A stretch of DNA of 64,000 nt from Ensifer sp. IC4062 (GCF_020193575.1 NZ_JADYVD010000009.1:1-64000), one strand, 5' to 3'; positions 15,693 to 26,053 are shown, counted from the stretch's first letter. The notes: generated by a model not told the origin, from the sequence alone. Made by a program: numbers and translations.

Positions 15693-16910
15693 ATGACTTT
15701 CGACAGACAGGCTCTGGGCTTCGGTTACGGCGAACATGCCGTCTTTGCGTCCGATCCTTGGGCTACGCGCGGCAGGCTCCATCCCGAGGCAGGCAGCCCG
15801 ACACGCTCCGATTTCCAGCGCGACCGTGATCGCATCGTCCATACGACTGCGTTTCGCCGGTTGAAGCATAAGACGCAGGTATTCATCGCTGCGGACGGTG
15901 ACCACTACCGTACCCGCCTTACGCATACGATCGAAGTCGCGCAGATCGCACGTGCGCTGGCACGCGCCTTGAAGCTGGACGAGGATCTCGCGGAGGGCGT
16001 CGCCCTTGTGCACGACTTCGGCCATACGCCGTTCGGGCATACCGGCGAGGACGCGTTGCACGAGGTGCTCAAGCCTTATGGCGGCTTCGATCACAATGCG
16101 CAGTCGCTGCGCATCGTCACCAAGCTCGAGCGACGCTACGCTGAATTCGATGGATTGAACCTCACCTGGGAAAGCCTCGAAGGTCTCGTCAAGCACAACG
16201 GCCCGTTAATAACGCGGGCGGGCGAGGGCACACGCGGTCCGGTCCCGCAGCCGATCCTCGATTATTGCGCCCTGCATGATCTGGAGCTTGCGAGCTTTGC
16301 AAGCCTGGAAGCTCAGGTCGCGGCGATTGCCGACGACATTGCCTATAACACACATGACATAGACGATGGGCTGCGGGCGGGATATCTCACTTTCGAGATG
16401 CTGGAGGAGGTCCCGTTCCTCGCGCGGTTGATGCGCGAGGTCCATGATCGCTATCCGGGACTGGAAAGCAGCCGATTCACCCACGAGATCATGCGGCGAC
16501 AGATCACGGCGATGGTGGAGGACGTCATTGGGGTGGCTCAGGAGCGTCTTCGCGAAATCCGGCCGCAAAGCGCCGCCGAAGTGCGGCAGGCGGGCAGGGT
16601 CATAGCCACCTTCTCGGAGGAGATGAGCGAGACCGACCGACAGATCAAGCATCTCCTGATGACCCGAATCTACCGCCATCCTGAGGTGATGCGGGTGCGG
16701 CAGGGAGCGGCCTCGATCGTCACCGATCTCTACCGCGCCTTCATGGCCAATCCGCTTTTGATGAAGGAACACCACTGGATCGACCAGATTATCGGGATGG
16801 CGGAACCGGCTCGGGCGCGCCACGTGGGAGACTATCTTGCCGGGATGACGGATACCTTCGCGATCAGCGCGCATAGGCGCTTGTTTGACCATACGCCTGA
16901 TTTGCGGTAG
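15693..16910 (+). CDS. dgt: Deoxyguanosinetriphosphate triphosphohydrolase-like protein
   Basis: A 405-aa HD-superfamily dNTP triphosphohydrolase of the rhizobial 'dGTPase-like' subgroup, which hydrolyses dNTPs to nucleosides and triphosphate. The start motif [20 protein letters not shown] precedes [15 protein letters not shown], then the HD pair His107-Asp108 in [13 protein letters not shown]. Downstream [12 protein letters not shown] supplies the last metal ligand. The start at 15693 is 6 nt after a weak GGTGAG site. A terminator follows before argS. In alphaproteobacteria this gene is often found with argS and the SPOR-domain gene, as here. Confidence 0.94.
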   Translation: MTFDRQALGFGYGEHAVFASDPWATRGRLHPEAGSPTRSDFQRDRDRIVHTTAFRRLKHKTQVFIAADGDHYRTRLTHTIEVAQIARALARALKLDEDLAEGVALVHDFGHTPFGHTGEDALHEVLKPYGGFDHNAQSLRIVTKLERRYAEFDGLNLTWESLEGLVKHNGPLITRAGEGTRGPVPQPILDYCALHDLELASFASLEAQVAAIADDIAYNTHDIDDGLRAGYLTFEMLEEVPFLARLMREVHDRYPGLESSRFTHEIMRRQITAMVEDVIGVAQERLREIRPQSAAEVRQAGRVIATFSEEMSETDRQIKHLLMTRIYRHPEVMRVRQGAASIVTDLYRAFMANPLLMKEHHWIDQIIGMAEPARARHVGDYLAGMTDTFAISAHRRLFDHTPDLR

Positions 16911-16923
16911 TGACGCCCCGCCC

Positions 16924-16959
16924 GGAGGCTGCAGGTTCGTATGAACCCGGCCTCCTTTT
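16924..16959 (+). terminator. terminator of dgt
   Basis: GGAGGC (16924-16929) pairs with GCCTCC (16950-16955), with an inner GGTTC/GAACC stem, followed by TTTT. It starts 14 nt after the dgt stop. Confidence 0.75.
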
Positions 16960-17007
16960 GAGTTTTGCGCCATTCTCCAGTTTGGCTGGAAAAAGCGGAC
17001 GGATCAG

Positions 17008-18768
17008 ATGAACCTTTTCACAGACTTCGAATCAAGAATTAAGAATATTCTAGAAGCGCTTGATATCGTGCGTGAAAAGCGATCTGAGCTTGATTTCGGG
17101 CGCATCAATATCGAGCCGCCTCGTGATGCAAGTCACGGTGATGTGGCGACCAATGCCGCCATGGTTCTCGCAAAATCGCTGGGCATGAATCCGCGGGCGC
17201 TTGCCGATCTTATCGTCGAGAAGCTGCGGCAAGATCCGGAGATCACCGAAGTTACCGTTGCCGGACCGGGCTTTATCAACGTCCGCTTGTCGGTTTCCTA
17301 TTGGCAGAAGCTCCTGGCCTCCGTAGTGAGAGCCGGCACCGACTACGGCCGCAGCACCGTCGGCGCCGGACGCAAGGTGAATGTTGAATATGTTTCCGCC
17401 AACCCCACCGGTCCGATGCACGTTGGGCATTGCCGCGGCGCGGTTGTCGGCGATGCGCTGGCCAATCTTCTCGCCTTTGCCGGCTACGACGTAACGAAGG
17501 AATATTACATCAACGACGCGGGCTCGCAGATCGATGTTCTGGCGCGTTCGGCGTTCCTGCGCTATCGGCAGGCGCTCGGCGAGGATATCGGAGAGATCCC
17601 GGCGGGCCTCTATCCCGGTGACTATCTCGTGCCGGTCGGCGAGGCGCTGGCGGATGAATTCGGCACAAGTCTTCGCATCATGCCGGACGACAAGTGGATG
17701 CCGCTCGTCAAGGAGCGCGTGATCGACGCGATGATGGCGATGATCCGTGAGGATCTGGCTGCGCTGAACGTTCATCACGATGTCTTCTTCTCGGAGCGGA
17801 CGCTGCACGACAACAACGCGACGCGAATCCGCACGGCGATTAATGATCTGACTTTCAAGGGGCATGTCTACAAGGGCACGCTGCCGCCTCCGAAAGGACA
17901 ATTGCCAGAGGATTGGGAAGACCGTGAGCAGACGCTGTTCCGCTCGACGGAAGTCGGCGACGACATCGACCGTCCGCTGATCAAGTCAGACGGCAGTTAT
18001 ACCTATTTCGCGGCCGACGTTGCTTACTTCAAGGACAAGTTCGACCGCGACTTCAACGAGATGATCTATGTGCTTGGCGCTGACCATGGCGGCTATGTCA
18101 AGCGGCTGGAAGCACTGGCGCGTGCCGTTTCGGGCGGGACGGCGAAGCTGACGGTGCTGCTTTGCCAGCTCGTCAAGCTCTATCGCGGCGGCGAGCCGGT
18201 GAAAATGTCCAAGCGGTCCGGCGACTTCGTAACACTGCGTGACGTTGTCGACGAGGTCGGCCGGGATCCTGTTCGTTTCATGATGATCTATCGGAAGAAC
18301 ACCGAGCCTCTCGACTTCGACTTCGCCAAGGTGACCGAACAGTCGAAGGATAACCCGGTCTTCTACGTACAATATGCGCATGCACGCTGCAGCTCAGTGT
18401 TCCGCCAGGCGGCGGAAGCGTTCCCTGATCTTGATTTCTCGTCGCTTGATCTTGCCGCTGCAGTGACGGGAGCGATCGTTGATCCTGCCGAGATGCAGAT
18501 TGTCGCGAAGCTCGCAGAATATCCCCGCGTCGTCGAGGCGGCGGCACTCTCGCAGGAGCCTCACCGAATCGCTTTTTATCTGTATGATCTTGCCGCAGCC
18601 TTCCACGGACACTGGAACAAAGGTAAAGAAAATCCGGAATTACGTTTTGTTAACGATAACAACAGAGAATTAAGCATTGCCAGACTCGGGCTGGTGCATG
18701 CTGTCGCCTCGGTACTGAAGTCGGGCCTGTCTATTACGGGCACCTCAGCACCGGAAGAGATGCGGTAA
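17008..18768 (+). CDS. argS: Arginyl-tRNA synthetase
   Basis: A 586-aa class I synthetase for tRNA-Arg. It has the N-terminal Add-1 domain (about 1-110), the HVGH signature at residues 138-141 within [13 protein letters not shown], the Rossmann core with [16 protein letters not shown], a KMSKR loop at 399-403, and the C-terminal DALR anticodon-binding domain (from about 465). Possession of KMSKR is notable because many ArgS proteins lack a canonical KMSKS. The SPOR-domain gene starts 63 nt downstream with no terminator between, suggesting co-transcription. Confidence 0.98.
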   Translation: MNLFTDFESRIKNILEALDIVREKRSELDFGRINIEPPRDASHGDVATNAAMVLAKSLGMNPRALADLIVEKLRQDPEITEVTVAGPGFINVRLSVSYWQKLLASVVRAGTDYGRSTVGAGRKVNVEYVSANPTGPMHVGHCRGAVVGDALANLLAFAGYDVTKEYYINDAGSQIDVLARSAFLRYRQALGEDIGEIPAGLYPGDYLVPVGEALADEFGTSLRIMPDDKWMPLVKERVIDAMMAMIREDLAALNVHHDVFFSERTLHDNNATRIRTAINDLTFKGHVYKGTLPPPKGQLPEDWEDREQTLFRSTEVGDDIDRPLIKSDGSYTYFAADVAYFKDKFDRDFNEMIYVLGADHGGYVKRLEALARAVSGGTAKLTVLLCQLVKLYRGGEPVKMSKRSGDFVTLRDVVDEVGRDPVRFMMIYRKNTEPLDFDFAKVTEQSKDNPVFYVQYAHARCSSVFRQAAEAFPDLDFSSLDLAAAVTGAIVDPAEMQIVAKLAEYPRVVEAAALSQEPHRIAFYLYDLAAAFHGHWNKGKENPELRFVNDNNRELSIARLGLVHAVASVLKSGLSITGTSAPEEMR

Positions 18769-18831
18769 GTATTGTCACCATTTCCCCACAATGCACTGGC
18801 AAACGAACGCAGGCAATTGTGAGTGGAGAGT

Positions 18832-21792
18832 ATGGCAGACAAACAATTCGCACGAAGCGGGCCGGCAGAATTCGACGTATTGGCCGACGATGATCCGTTG
18901 AGCGAACTTGCCCGCATTGTCGGTTACGATGCTCGGCCAGCCGTTCAGCAATTGCAAGAACTGCAGCGGCACCAAGAGGCCGTCCGGCGGGACCCTGCCT
19001 TCGACCTCGAGGAGGAGCTTCTCCGCGAGTTCGATAGCTATGACGCTCCACGGGCCGTTGCGGTTCACCCGGATAGCGGGCTTGTCGAGCATCCGGTCGC
19101 GGGCGTGGCGGAGCAGCATCACGTCGCGGGCGTGGCGGAGCAGCATCACGCCGACCCTTCCACCAGCATTGAGCCGGTTGCCGAACACACTGTCGCTGCT
19201 ATCGAAGATCGCGTGTCTCCTGTCGCCGAAACGGCCGAAGATCGAGATGAGGATCCTGCTTCGCTTGCCGCCGCCGACACGATGGCGCCGGCCGATCCCG
19301 AAGCTGTCGACGTCGCCGAGTTCGCGGAAACCGATCCGGCGGTCGATTTGGAGCGCGAGCTTGAGCTCTCCCTCGGCTACGAAGATCTGTCGCTCCCGCA
19401 GGATTCGCGTGCGTCGGAAGCCAGCCGCGCGAACGCTAGCATTCAGCCGCACTCGTTCGACGCGCCCGCTTTTGATTCCGCACACGTACCGCTCACGCTT
19501 CATGCGGCCGCCGCTCGGGCAGCCGAGCCTGAAATGAGCTCGGATGCGCTCTTTATCGACATGGCGGACGAGCTTGCCAGGCGCAATGAGGAAACGGCCA
19601 CGCCGGGTGAGGCCGCAGCACCGGCTGCGGGCTCGTCTGGTTCCAAGGACGAGGCCGACCATCTGCTTGCCGATGTCGAGCGTTTTCCTATGCCGGTCGC
19701 GACAGGTCTGGTAGCGGCGGCCGTGGAGGCCCACCCGGCGATCCATGCGTCCCCCGCTGCGCCGGTCAAGAAGAGCAGCTATCCTTTCAAGCCCACCTTC
19801 AGCCGTGCGACGCCTGTTGCCTCTCCCTCTGGCGCATCGCAGCAGCGCGCCTTTGCCGCGCCGATCGCCGAACCCCTCGTCGCAAAAATTCCTGCCGCGC
19901 CAGCCGCTTCGCCAGTGCCAACGCCGGAGCCCGTTCAGGAAGTGGCTGCGGTGGAGCCGGAACCGAGCTTCGACATCGAGGATTTCGAACTGGAATTGTC
20001 GGACCTCGCTCTGGATATAGATCCGCCCGAGCCTGAGGCACGGAAAGAAGTCCAGGCAACGGTTGAGCAGTCGGTCATTGCACATCCTGCATTAGTTGAG
20101 CCGTCGGCACAACCGTTCCTGCAGGCATTGTCCCTCCAGACCGAAGCAGAAGTCCGCCGCGACGAGCCGCAGGCGTCGACGACGGTGATTGCAGAGGAAG
20201 TGCCAGAGGAAGAAGTACCGGCCGAAAGCGCATTGCCTTTCGATCCCACAATGATCGCCGAGCCGGAAAGCGGCGTGGCGCCGATCGCGGACGTGGACGT
20301 GCCGCAGTTGCCGGTGCTCGAAGCCGAAGAAAAGCCAGCGGCCTTTGCGACGGACTACGATCTCGATATCGACGCGGAAATGGCGCAGCTTTTCAGCACG
20401 CCGGCCCCGGCGTCCCGGGGCGCTGCGCGTGTCGACGCCCACCGTGCTGATGCCGTAGCGGTGAAGCCAAGTCCTCAAGCCTTGGCGGTCGATGATTTCG
20501 ACGAATTTGAAAAAGCGATGGAAGAAGACTTCCAGCGGTCGATGGCCGAGCGTCAGAACGCGGCGCAGGACGCGGAACGCCTGGTGGCGCCGCGCTTGGA
20601 TCGCGCCGCGGAATACAGTGAACAGGGCTACGGCCGTCGCTCCCAGCGTACAATGCTTTTGGCCGCCAGCGTGGCGGGCGTGATCATCCTCGGTGGTGCC
20701 GGTGTCTATGCATGGATGGGGGGCAGCAGCGCCGCCCTGACCGGCGATGGTCCGAAGATCATCCTGGCAGACAAGAATCCGGTGAAGGTCGTCCCGGAAG
20801 AGAAGGGCGGCAAAACCGTACCGAACCAGGACAAGGCCGTTTACGATCGGGTTGCCGGAGCTCAGGGGGATGTACCGCGCCAGGAGGCGTTGGTCTCCTC
20901 GACCGAAGAGCCGATGGATGTGGTTCAAAAGACGCTGACGCCAGAGACTCTGCCGCTGGAAGGCAGCGATGATGGTGACGCCATGACGGCAACTCCCCCG
21001 GCAGATGAGGAGGAGGTGGCGCGTCTGCTGCCTGACGAGGACACAAGCTATGCTGCGGCGGCCGAGGAGGAACGAGCTCCTGCGGTAGCCCCGCGTAAGG
21101 TCCGTACTATGATCGTCAAGCCCGACGGCACGCTGGTCGCTCGCGAAGAGCCAGCGGCTCCGCCGACGAACGAGGCGACGGCAAGCGTTAACGATCAATC
21201 TATTCCGGCGACCGCTTCCGGTCAGGCGACAGCCTCGGGTTCCAAGGGCGCAGCGACCGTCGCCGGTGCCGGAACTGAGCTGCGTGCCAGCGAGCAACCG
21301 GCCGCCGCTGTCGAGAAGGTCGCCCTGGCTGCGCCAAGCGATGCTCCGCTTGAGGAAGTTGCTGTCCGCAGCGTGAAGACAACAGCAGTTGGCCGCGAAC
21401 CGACGCCTGTGCCGCAGACGCGTCCGGCCGGCCAGGCCAACGCGAGTGCGACGGCGAATGCCCCGAAAACACCTGCCGTAACCGAACCCACGACGGAAAC
21501 GGCAAATGCAGCGCCGGCCGCGCCGCTTGCGACCGCCTCCGTGCCCGCCGGCAGCTACGTGATCCAGATCGCCTCGTTGCCCTCAGAAGCCGAAGCGCAG
21601 AAGAGCTACAACAGCCTCTCCGCCAAGTTCGCCAGCGTCATCGGCGGCCGCGGCGTCGACATTCGCAAGGCTGAGATCAGCGGCAAGGGGACCTACTATC
21701 GAGTGCGCATTCCGGCCGGCTCGCGGGAGGAAGCCAACGCGCTTTGCTCTCGCTACAAGAGCGCCGGCGGAAGCTGCTTGGTCACGAAGTAA
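18832..21792 (+). CDS. Large SPOR-domain inner-membrane protein
   Basis: A 986-aa bitopic protein. Residues 1-607 are an acidic, Ala/Pro/Glu-rich and probably disordered cytoplasmic region. One membrane helix follows (608-629, LLAASVAGVIILGGAGVYAW), then a low-complexity periplasmic linker and a C-terminal SPOR domain (about 908-986, SYVIQIASLPSEAEA to SAGGSCLV). SPOR domains bind septal peptidoglycan lacking stem peptides, so a role in cell division or polar growth is likely. ATG 18832 (MADKQFA) was chosen over an ATG three codons upstream on spacing. An in-frame 27-bp tandem duplication lies at 19096-19149. The gene lies between argS and nagZ, and NagZ also acts in peptidoglycan metabolism. 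Confidence 0.88.
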   Translation: MADKQFARSGPAEFDVLADDDPLSELARIVGYDARPAVQQLQELQRHQEAVRRDPAFDLEEELLREFDSYDAPRAVAVHPDSGLVEHPVAGVAEQHHVAGVAEQHHADPSTSIEPVAEHTVAAIEDRVSPVAETAEDRDEDPASLAAADTMAPADPEAVDVAEFAETDPAVDLERELELSLGYEDLSLPQDSRASEASRANASIQPHSFDAPAFDSAHVPLTLHAAAARAAEPEMSSDALFIDMADELARRNEETATPGEAAAPAAGSSGSKDEADHLLADVERFPMPVATGLVAAAVEAHPAIHASPAAPVKKSSYPFKPTFSRATPVASPSGASQQRAFAAPIAEPLVAKIPAAPAASPVPTPEPVQEVAAVEPEPSFDIEDFELELSDLALDIDPPEPEARKEVQATVEQSVIAHPALVEPSAQPFLQALSLQTEAEVRRDEPQASTTVIAEEVPEEEVPAESALPFDPTMIAEPESGVAPIADVDVPQLPVLEAEEKPAAFATDYDLDIDAEMAQLFSTPAPASRGAARVDAHRADAVAVKPSPQALAVDDFDEFEKAMEEDFQRSMAERQNAAQDAERLVAPRLDRAAEYSEQGYGRRSQRTMLLAASVAGVIILGGAGVYAWMGGSSAALTGDGPKIILADKNPVKVVPEEKGGKTVPNQDKAVYDRVAGAQGDVPRQEALVSSTEEPMDVVQKTLTPETLPLEGSDDGDAMTATPPADEEEVARLLPDEDTSYAAAAEEERAPAVAPRKVRTMIVKPDGTLVAREEPAAPPTNEATASVNDQSIPATASGQATASGSKGAATVAGAGTELRASEQPAAAVEKVALAAPSDAPLEEVAVRSVKTTAVGREPTPVPQTRPAGQANASATANAPKTPAVTEPTTETANAAPAAPLATASVPAGSYVIQIASLPSEAEAQKSYNSLSAKFASVIGGRGVDIRKAEISGKGTYYRVRIPAGSREEANALCSRYKSAGGSCLVTK
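19096..19149 (+). repeat. 27-bp perfect tandem duplication inside the SPOR-domain gene
   Basis: Two identical 27-bp units at 19096-19122 and 19123-19149 encode VAGVAEQHH twice in a row (residues about 89-106), in the disordered cytoplasmic region. It is in frame. Exact identity at the DNA level suggests a recent slippage event or a length-variable locus. Confidence 0.9.
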
Positions 21793-21816
21793 GCTCGGCA
21801 AAGATCAACAAAGCGG

Positions 21817-21847
21817 GGCGCGGCAGCAATGTCGCGCCTTCTTCTTT
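21817..21847 (+). terminator. terminator of the SPOR-domain gene
   Basis: GGCGCG (21817-21822) pairs with CGCGCC (21833-21838), with flanking A/T pairs, followed by TTCTTCTTT. It begins 24 nt after the stop. Confidence 0.75.
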
Positions 21848-21933
21848 GACTTGACGACGCTTTGTCTGTGAATGATCGAAGAAGTGCGGCTTTGTGACTT
21901 CGCGCCGAACGGTGCGCGCACTATGGTTCTGGT

Positions 21934-22950
21934 ATGAGCGAATCAAAAGCATTTATCTCCGGCTGCAAAGGCGTTTCCCTGACCGAGGAAGAGCGCAGGT
22001 TCTTTGACGGCGAGCGCCCTTGGGGTTTCATCCTTTTCGGCCGCAACATCGGTGAGGAAAATCAGATCTCCGATCTTGTCGCCGACCTACGCGACAGCAT
22101 CGGCAATCCGAACGCCCCGGTGCTGATCGATCAGGAAGGCGGTCGCGTCCAGCGCATCCGGCCGCCGCTCGTCCAGCAATACCCAAACGGTGCCGCGATT
22201 GGCGAGATATATCATCGCGATCGGGAGCAGGGGTTGCGCGCCGCGTGGCTTTTGGGGCGTCTGCATGCTTTCGACCTGATGCGGTTCGGCATCACCGTTG
22301 ATTGCCTGCCGGTCCTCGACGTGCCGGTGCCGGGGAGCCATGACGTCATCGGCAACCGGGCCTATGGGCATGATCCGGAGACAGTGACCGCGATCGGTCG
22401 TGCAATAAGCGAGGGCCTAAAGGCTGGCGGCATGCTGCCGGTCATGAAGCACATGCCGGGTCATGGCCGCACATTCGTTGATTCACACCACAACCTGCCC
22501 GTTGTGGAAGCCGGTCTCGAGGAATTGCAACGAAGCGATTTTCTCCCCTTCATCGCCATGAAGGACGAGGTCTTGGCGATGTCGGCGCATATGGTCTTCA
22601 CTGCGATCGATCCTGACAATCCGGCCACGACCTCGCCAAAAGTCGTCGGCGAAATCATTCGCGGCTATATCGGTTTCGACGGGCTTTTGATGTCGGACGA
22701 TGTTTCGATGAATGCGCTTGCTGGGGATATGGCCGCTCGCGCTCGCGGCATTGTTGGCGCCGGCCTTGATCTCGTCTTGCATTGTCATGGCATAATGGAA
22801 GAGATGAAGGCCGTCGCCGATGTCGTTCCGGTCCTGTCGGGCGATCGGCTGCGTCGGGCAACGGCCGCGGAGGCCGCGTTCCGAAAACCGGACAATGCGG
22901 ACCAGAATGCATTGAGAGCGGAATTCAACGCCATGTTTGCCCAGGCTTAG
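21934..22950 (+). CDS. nagZ: Beta-N-acetylhexosaminidase NagZ (GH3)
   Basis: A 338-aa cytoplasmic glycoside hydrolase family 3 enzyme that removes N-acetylglucosamine from recycled muropeptides. The family signature KHMPGHGRTFVDSHH (about residues 171-185) contains the flexible-loop catalytic His-Asp. The nucleophile is the Asp in SDDVSM (254-259). DQEGGRVQR near residue 67 is also characteristic. The scpA start lies 26 nt downstream, so nagZ, scpA and scpB form an operon, an arrangement common in Rhizobiales. Confidence 0.96.
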   Translation: MSESKAFISGCKGVSLTEEERRFFDGERPWGFILFGRNIGEENQISDLVADLRDSIGNPNAPVLIDQEGGRVQRIRPPLVQQYPNGAAIGEIYHRDREQGLRAAWLLGRLHAFDLMRFGITVDCLPVLDVPVPGSHDVIGNRAYGHDPETVTAIGRAISEGLKAGGMLPVMKHMPGHGRTFVDSHHNLPVVEAGLEELQRSDFLPFIAMKDEVLAMSAHMVFTAIDPDNPATTSPKVVGEIIRGYIGFDGLLMSDDVSMNALAGDMAARARGIVGAGLDLVLHCHGIMEEMKAVADVVPVLSGDRLRRATAAEAAFRKPDNADQNALRAEFNAMFAQA

Positions 22951-22975
22951 GGCAAGCCGGCGGAAAGGCAAGTTG

Positions 22976-23842
22976 GTGAGCAATACGGGCGAATGGCAGG
23001 GACAGGCTGGAACAAGGGCGCCGATGGAGCCTTTGTGGGAAGCCGAGGCCGCCGATCGCGGACTGCATGAGGAAGCCCTCGTCGTCGATCTTGCCGGATT
23101 TGAAGGCCCGCTCGACCTGCTCCTGCATCTTGCGCGCAGTCAGCGCGTCGATCTTTCACGGATCTCCGTGCTGGCGCTCGCGGAACAATATATCGCCTTC
23201 ATAGAGCGCGCACGCTCGATCCGCATCGAGCTTGCGGCCGATTATCTCGTCATGGCCGCGTGGCTTGCCTACCTCAAGTCCCGCCTGTTGCTCCCTCAAC
23301 AGGCCAAGGATGAGGGGCCCTCCGGCGAGGAGATGGCTTCGGCGCTGGCGTTCCGGCTGAAGCGCCTAGAAGCCATGCGGGAGGCAGCAACAACGCTCGT
23401 CAACAGAAACCGGCTCGGCCGCGATGTCTTCGCGCGCGGTGCGCCCGAACATATCGTTGCCGAAAAAAAATCGGGTTACGACGCGTCTCTTTATGATCTG
23501 CTGACCGCCTATGCGAGCCTCAGGCAGCGTCAGGCGATAACGCAGGTGACGATCGAAAAGCGCCATGTCTGGTCGCTGGCGGATGCGCGGCTGATCCTGG
23601 CGCGGATGATCGGCGGCCTCGACGATTGGACTGCGCTCGATCATTTTCTCATCCGCTACATGACGAACCCGAAAGAACGCGCAACGGCGATCGCGAGTTC
23701 CTTTGCCGCGTCGCTGGAGATGGTCCGCGAAGGAAGGTTGGAGATCCGACAAGAGGGTGCATTCGCGCCCATCTATCTGCGGCGCGGGCCAAAGCCGATC
23801 GATGCGGCGACCCTGGCGGAAATGGAGGCAGCGCGTGGCTGA
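22976..23842 (+). CDS. scpA: Segregation and condensation protein A
   Basis: A 288-aa kleisin that bridges the SMC heads and, with ScpB, forms condensin for chromosome organisation. The conserved N-terminal domain includes FEGPLDLLLHLARSQRVDLS followed by AADYLVMAAWLAYLKSRLLL. The C-terminal winged-helix part contains a long Arg-rich helix. The GTG at 22976 is preceded by GGAAAGG and is my choice; ATG 23024 (MEPLWEAEAAD) is a credible alternative, since the first 16 residues look unconserved. The gene overlaps scpB by 8 nt. Confidence 0.92.
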   Translation: MSNTGEWQGQAGTRAPMEPLWEAEAADRGLHEEALVVDLAGFEGPLDLLLHLARSQRVDLSRISVLALAEQYIAFIERARSIRIELAADYLVMAAWLAYLKSRLLLPQQAKDEGPSGEEMASALAFRLKRLEAMREAATTLVNRNRLGRDVFARGAPEHIVAEKKSGYDASLYDLLTAYASLRQRQAITQVTIEKRHVWSLADARLILARMIGGLDDWTALDHFLIRYMTNPKERATAIASSFAASLEMVREGRLEIRQEGAFAPIYLRRGPKPIDAATLAEMEAARG

Positions 23843-24563
23843 AGCGCAGAAGTACTTGCCGGGGATGCCGGACGAAGAGGAGTTGCACGAGGCGGTTACC
23901 CTCGATCCAAGACTCGAGCGGGAGGCGGAACGGATCGCGGAGGCGCTGGTCTTCGCATCGGCTCAGCCCGTTTCCGAAACCTATATCGCGAGCCGGCTTC
24001 CTCGTGGCGCCGACGTCGGGCGCATCATGGCGCGGTTGAAGGCACTTTATGCCTCGCGCGGTGTCAATCTCGTCCAGGTAGCCGACCACTGGGCATTCCG
24101 CACGGCCGCCGACCTCTCCTTTGTCGTTCAGACGGATGAACAGGAGGTTAGGAAATTGTCGCGTGCCGCTCTGGAGGTGCTGGCGATCATCGCCTACCAT
24201 CAGCCGGTTACCCGCGCGGAAATCGAGGACATACGCGGCGTGCAGACGTCGAAGGGGACGCTGGACGTGTTGATGGAGGCCGGCTGGGTGCGCTTTCGTG
24301 GGCGCCGGCGGACCCCTGGACGGCCCGTCACATTCGGAACGACGCGGGATTTCCTCGATCATTTCGGCCTGGAGGAAATTCGCGATCTTCCAGGTATCGA
24401 AGAATTAAAGGGTGCCGGCCTCCTATCCGGACGTATTCCATCTAACCTGCACATTCCGGTTCCAGCCGGCGAGGACGAACTCTCCGAGAACGAGGATCCC
24501 ATTACGCAAATGGACCTTGAAGAACTCGGGCTCTTGACACCGAAGGCTGAAGAAGACGATTAA
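23835..24563 (+). CDS. scpB: Segregation and condensation protein B
   Basis: A 242-aa dimeric winged-helix partner of ScpA in the SMC condensin complex. Visible are RIAEALVFASAQPVSETYIA, then the core AALEVLAIIAYHQPVTRAEI and IRGVQTSKGTLDVLMEAGWV, and GRPVTFGTTRDFLDHFGLE, all diagnostic of ScpB. The GTG start at 23835 overlaps the scpA stop by 8 nt and has GGAGG 6 nt upstream, indicating translational coupling. The acidic C-terminal tail is typical of rhizobial ScpB. Confidence 0.95.
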   Translation: MAEAQKYLPGMPDEEELHEAVTLDPRLEREAERIAEALVFASAQPVSETYIASRLPRGADVGRIMARLKALYASRGVNLVQVADHWAFRTAADLSFVVQTDEQEVRKLSRAALEVLAIIAYHQPVTRAEIEDIRGVQTSKGTLDVLMEAGWVRFRGRRRTPGRPVTFGTTRDFLDHFGLEEIRDLPGIEELKGAGLLSGRIPSNLHIPVPAGEDELSENEDPITQMDLEELGLLTPKAEEDD

Positions 24564-24637
24564 AATCCTGACTAGGAGTATCGGCTTTAGACCCGGGTAA
24601 CGGCGTTTCGCCGGTAGGCCTCCGGTTCGAGGAATGA

Positions 24638-25753
24638 ATGAGCATGGTTTCAGACGCATACAACGGCGCCGTCATGGCAACGCGACGGTCCGGAGTGTCA
24701 TTCGCGGCGAGCCTGGCATTCGAGGATATCAGCCACCGCTATCATTCCAAGGAAACGATCAAGGGCGTCACGCTTACGGCCAAAGCCGGTGAGGTGCTTT
24801 GCCTGCTCGGCCCATCGGGATCGGGCAAGACGACCTTGCTGCGCATTGCGGCAGGCATCGAGATGCAGACCGGTGGCCGCCTTCTCCTGAACGGACAGGA
24901 AATTTCCGGCCCGTCGGTTTTTCTCCCGCCCGAGAAGCGCGGCGTCGGATTGATGTTTCAGGATTTCGCGCTTTTTCCTCACATGACGATCCGCGACAAC
25001 GTCTGCTTTGGATTGACGGCGCTGCCCAAGAAGGAGGCGCTGGTACAAGCGGATGCGGCACTGGAGCGTGTCGGCCTGCTGCACTATGCCGACCGTTATC
25101 CCCATGTGCTTTCGGGCGGCGAGCAGCAGCGCGTCGCACTTGCCCGCGCGCTTGCGCCGCGGCCTGCGGTCTTGCTGATGGACGAACCCTTCTCGGGCCT
25201 CGACTCGCGCCTCAAGGATTCAATCCGCGCCGATACGCTCGCCATTCTGCGCGAGACGCGTGCGACGGCAATCGTCGTTACACATGACGCCGAGGAGGCG
25301 ATGCGCATGGCCGATCGCATCGCCCTGTTGAAAGACGGGCGCCTGGTGCAGGTCGGCACGGCCGATGAGCTTTATCGCAAACCGCGCGATCTCTTCGCGG
25401 CCGGGTTCTTTTCCGAGATAAATGTCTTTGATGCACGTGTGCGGGGCGGTCGCGTCGAAACGCCGCTCGGAGACGTGCCCGCGGGGCATTACAAAGAGGG
25501 ACAGCCCTTGAGCGTCGCAGTCAGGCTCTCCGGCGTGCATCTCAAGGAGGAGGGCGGCGACATTCCTGCGCGCATCCTGTCGAGACGCTTTTTGGGCGTC
25601 GTCGAACTGTTGGAGCTTGCCGTGCCGCAATTCGAGCGTACAGTGCGTGCGCGTATCCGCGCCGATCTGTTGCCTCAAGGATTGCGTGACGTCACGCTTT
25701 CCGTTAACGAGCGCGACATATTGCTGTTTGAAAAAGACGCCTCAACATCCTAG
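24638..25753 (+). CDS. ABC transporter ATP-binding protein (iron/sulfate/polyamine-type), orphan
   Basis: A 371-aa ATPase with the layout of importer ATPases such as FbpC or CysA. Residues 25-250 are the nucleotide-binding domain, with Walker A GPSGSGKT at 58-65, the Q-loop in MFQDFALFPHM, the signature LSGGEQQRVALARAL, Walker B VLLMDEPFSGLD, and the switch His in VVTHDAEEAM. A TOBE-like C-terminal domain (about 290-365) follows. No permease or binding-protein gene is adjacent, so the substrate cannot be inferred from context. It lies between scpB and tatA. Starts at 24638 and 24644 are both possible. Confidence 0.88.
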   Translation: MSMVSDAYNGAVMATRRSGVSFAASLAFEDISHRYHSKETIKGVTLTAKAGEVLCLLGPSGSGKTTLLRIAAGIEMQTGGRLLLNGQEISGPSVFLPPEKRGVGLMFQDFALFPHMTIRDNVCFGLTALPKKEALVQADAALERVGLLHYADRYPHVLSGGEQQRVALARALAPRPAVLLMDEPFSGLDSRLKDSIRADTLAILRETRATAIVVTHDAEEAMRMADRIALLKDGRLVQVGTADELYRKPRDLFAAGFFSEINVFDARVRGGRVETPLGDVPAGHYKEGQPLSVAVRLSGVHLKEEGGDIPARILSRRFLGVVELLELAVPQFERTVRARIRADLLPQGLRDVTLSVNERDILLFEKDASTS

Positions 25754-25846
25754 GTTCCATCAGGAATGAGGGCCTGCCGGCGGCAAGCCTGAAATTTTGA
25801 CAACGTGATGGGCCCTGATTGAATGAGGCCCCAAGGGAGTAAGTGC

Positions 25847-26053
25847 ATGGGTTCCTTTAGCATCTGGCATTGGCTGATCGTCCTGGTGGTGATCCTGCTG
25901 CTGTTCGGCCGCGGCAAGATTCCGGAACTGATGGGTGATGTCGCCAAGGGCATCAAGAGCTTCAAGAAGGGCATGAGCGAAGACGACGCAGCTCAAACCG
26001 ACAAGACGATCGACGGCAAGACCGTCGAGCACAAGTCTGACGAAGTCCGCTAA
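25847..26053 (+). CDS. tatA: Sec-independent protein translocase subunit TatA
   Basis: A 68-aa twin-arginine translocase pore subunit. It has one N-terminal membrane helix ([15 protein letters not shown]), the hallmark [20 protein letters not shown] amphipathic helix, and a charged tail. ATG 25847 follows an AAGGGAG ribosome site; the in-frame upstream codons are excluded because the family begins MGSFSIWHW. It is the first gene of tatABC, which exports folded, often cofactor-bearing proteins. Confidence 0.97.
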   Translation: MGSFSIWHWLIVLVVILLLFGRGKIPELMGDVAKGIKSFKKGMSEDDAAQTDKTIDGKTVEHKSDEVR

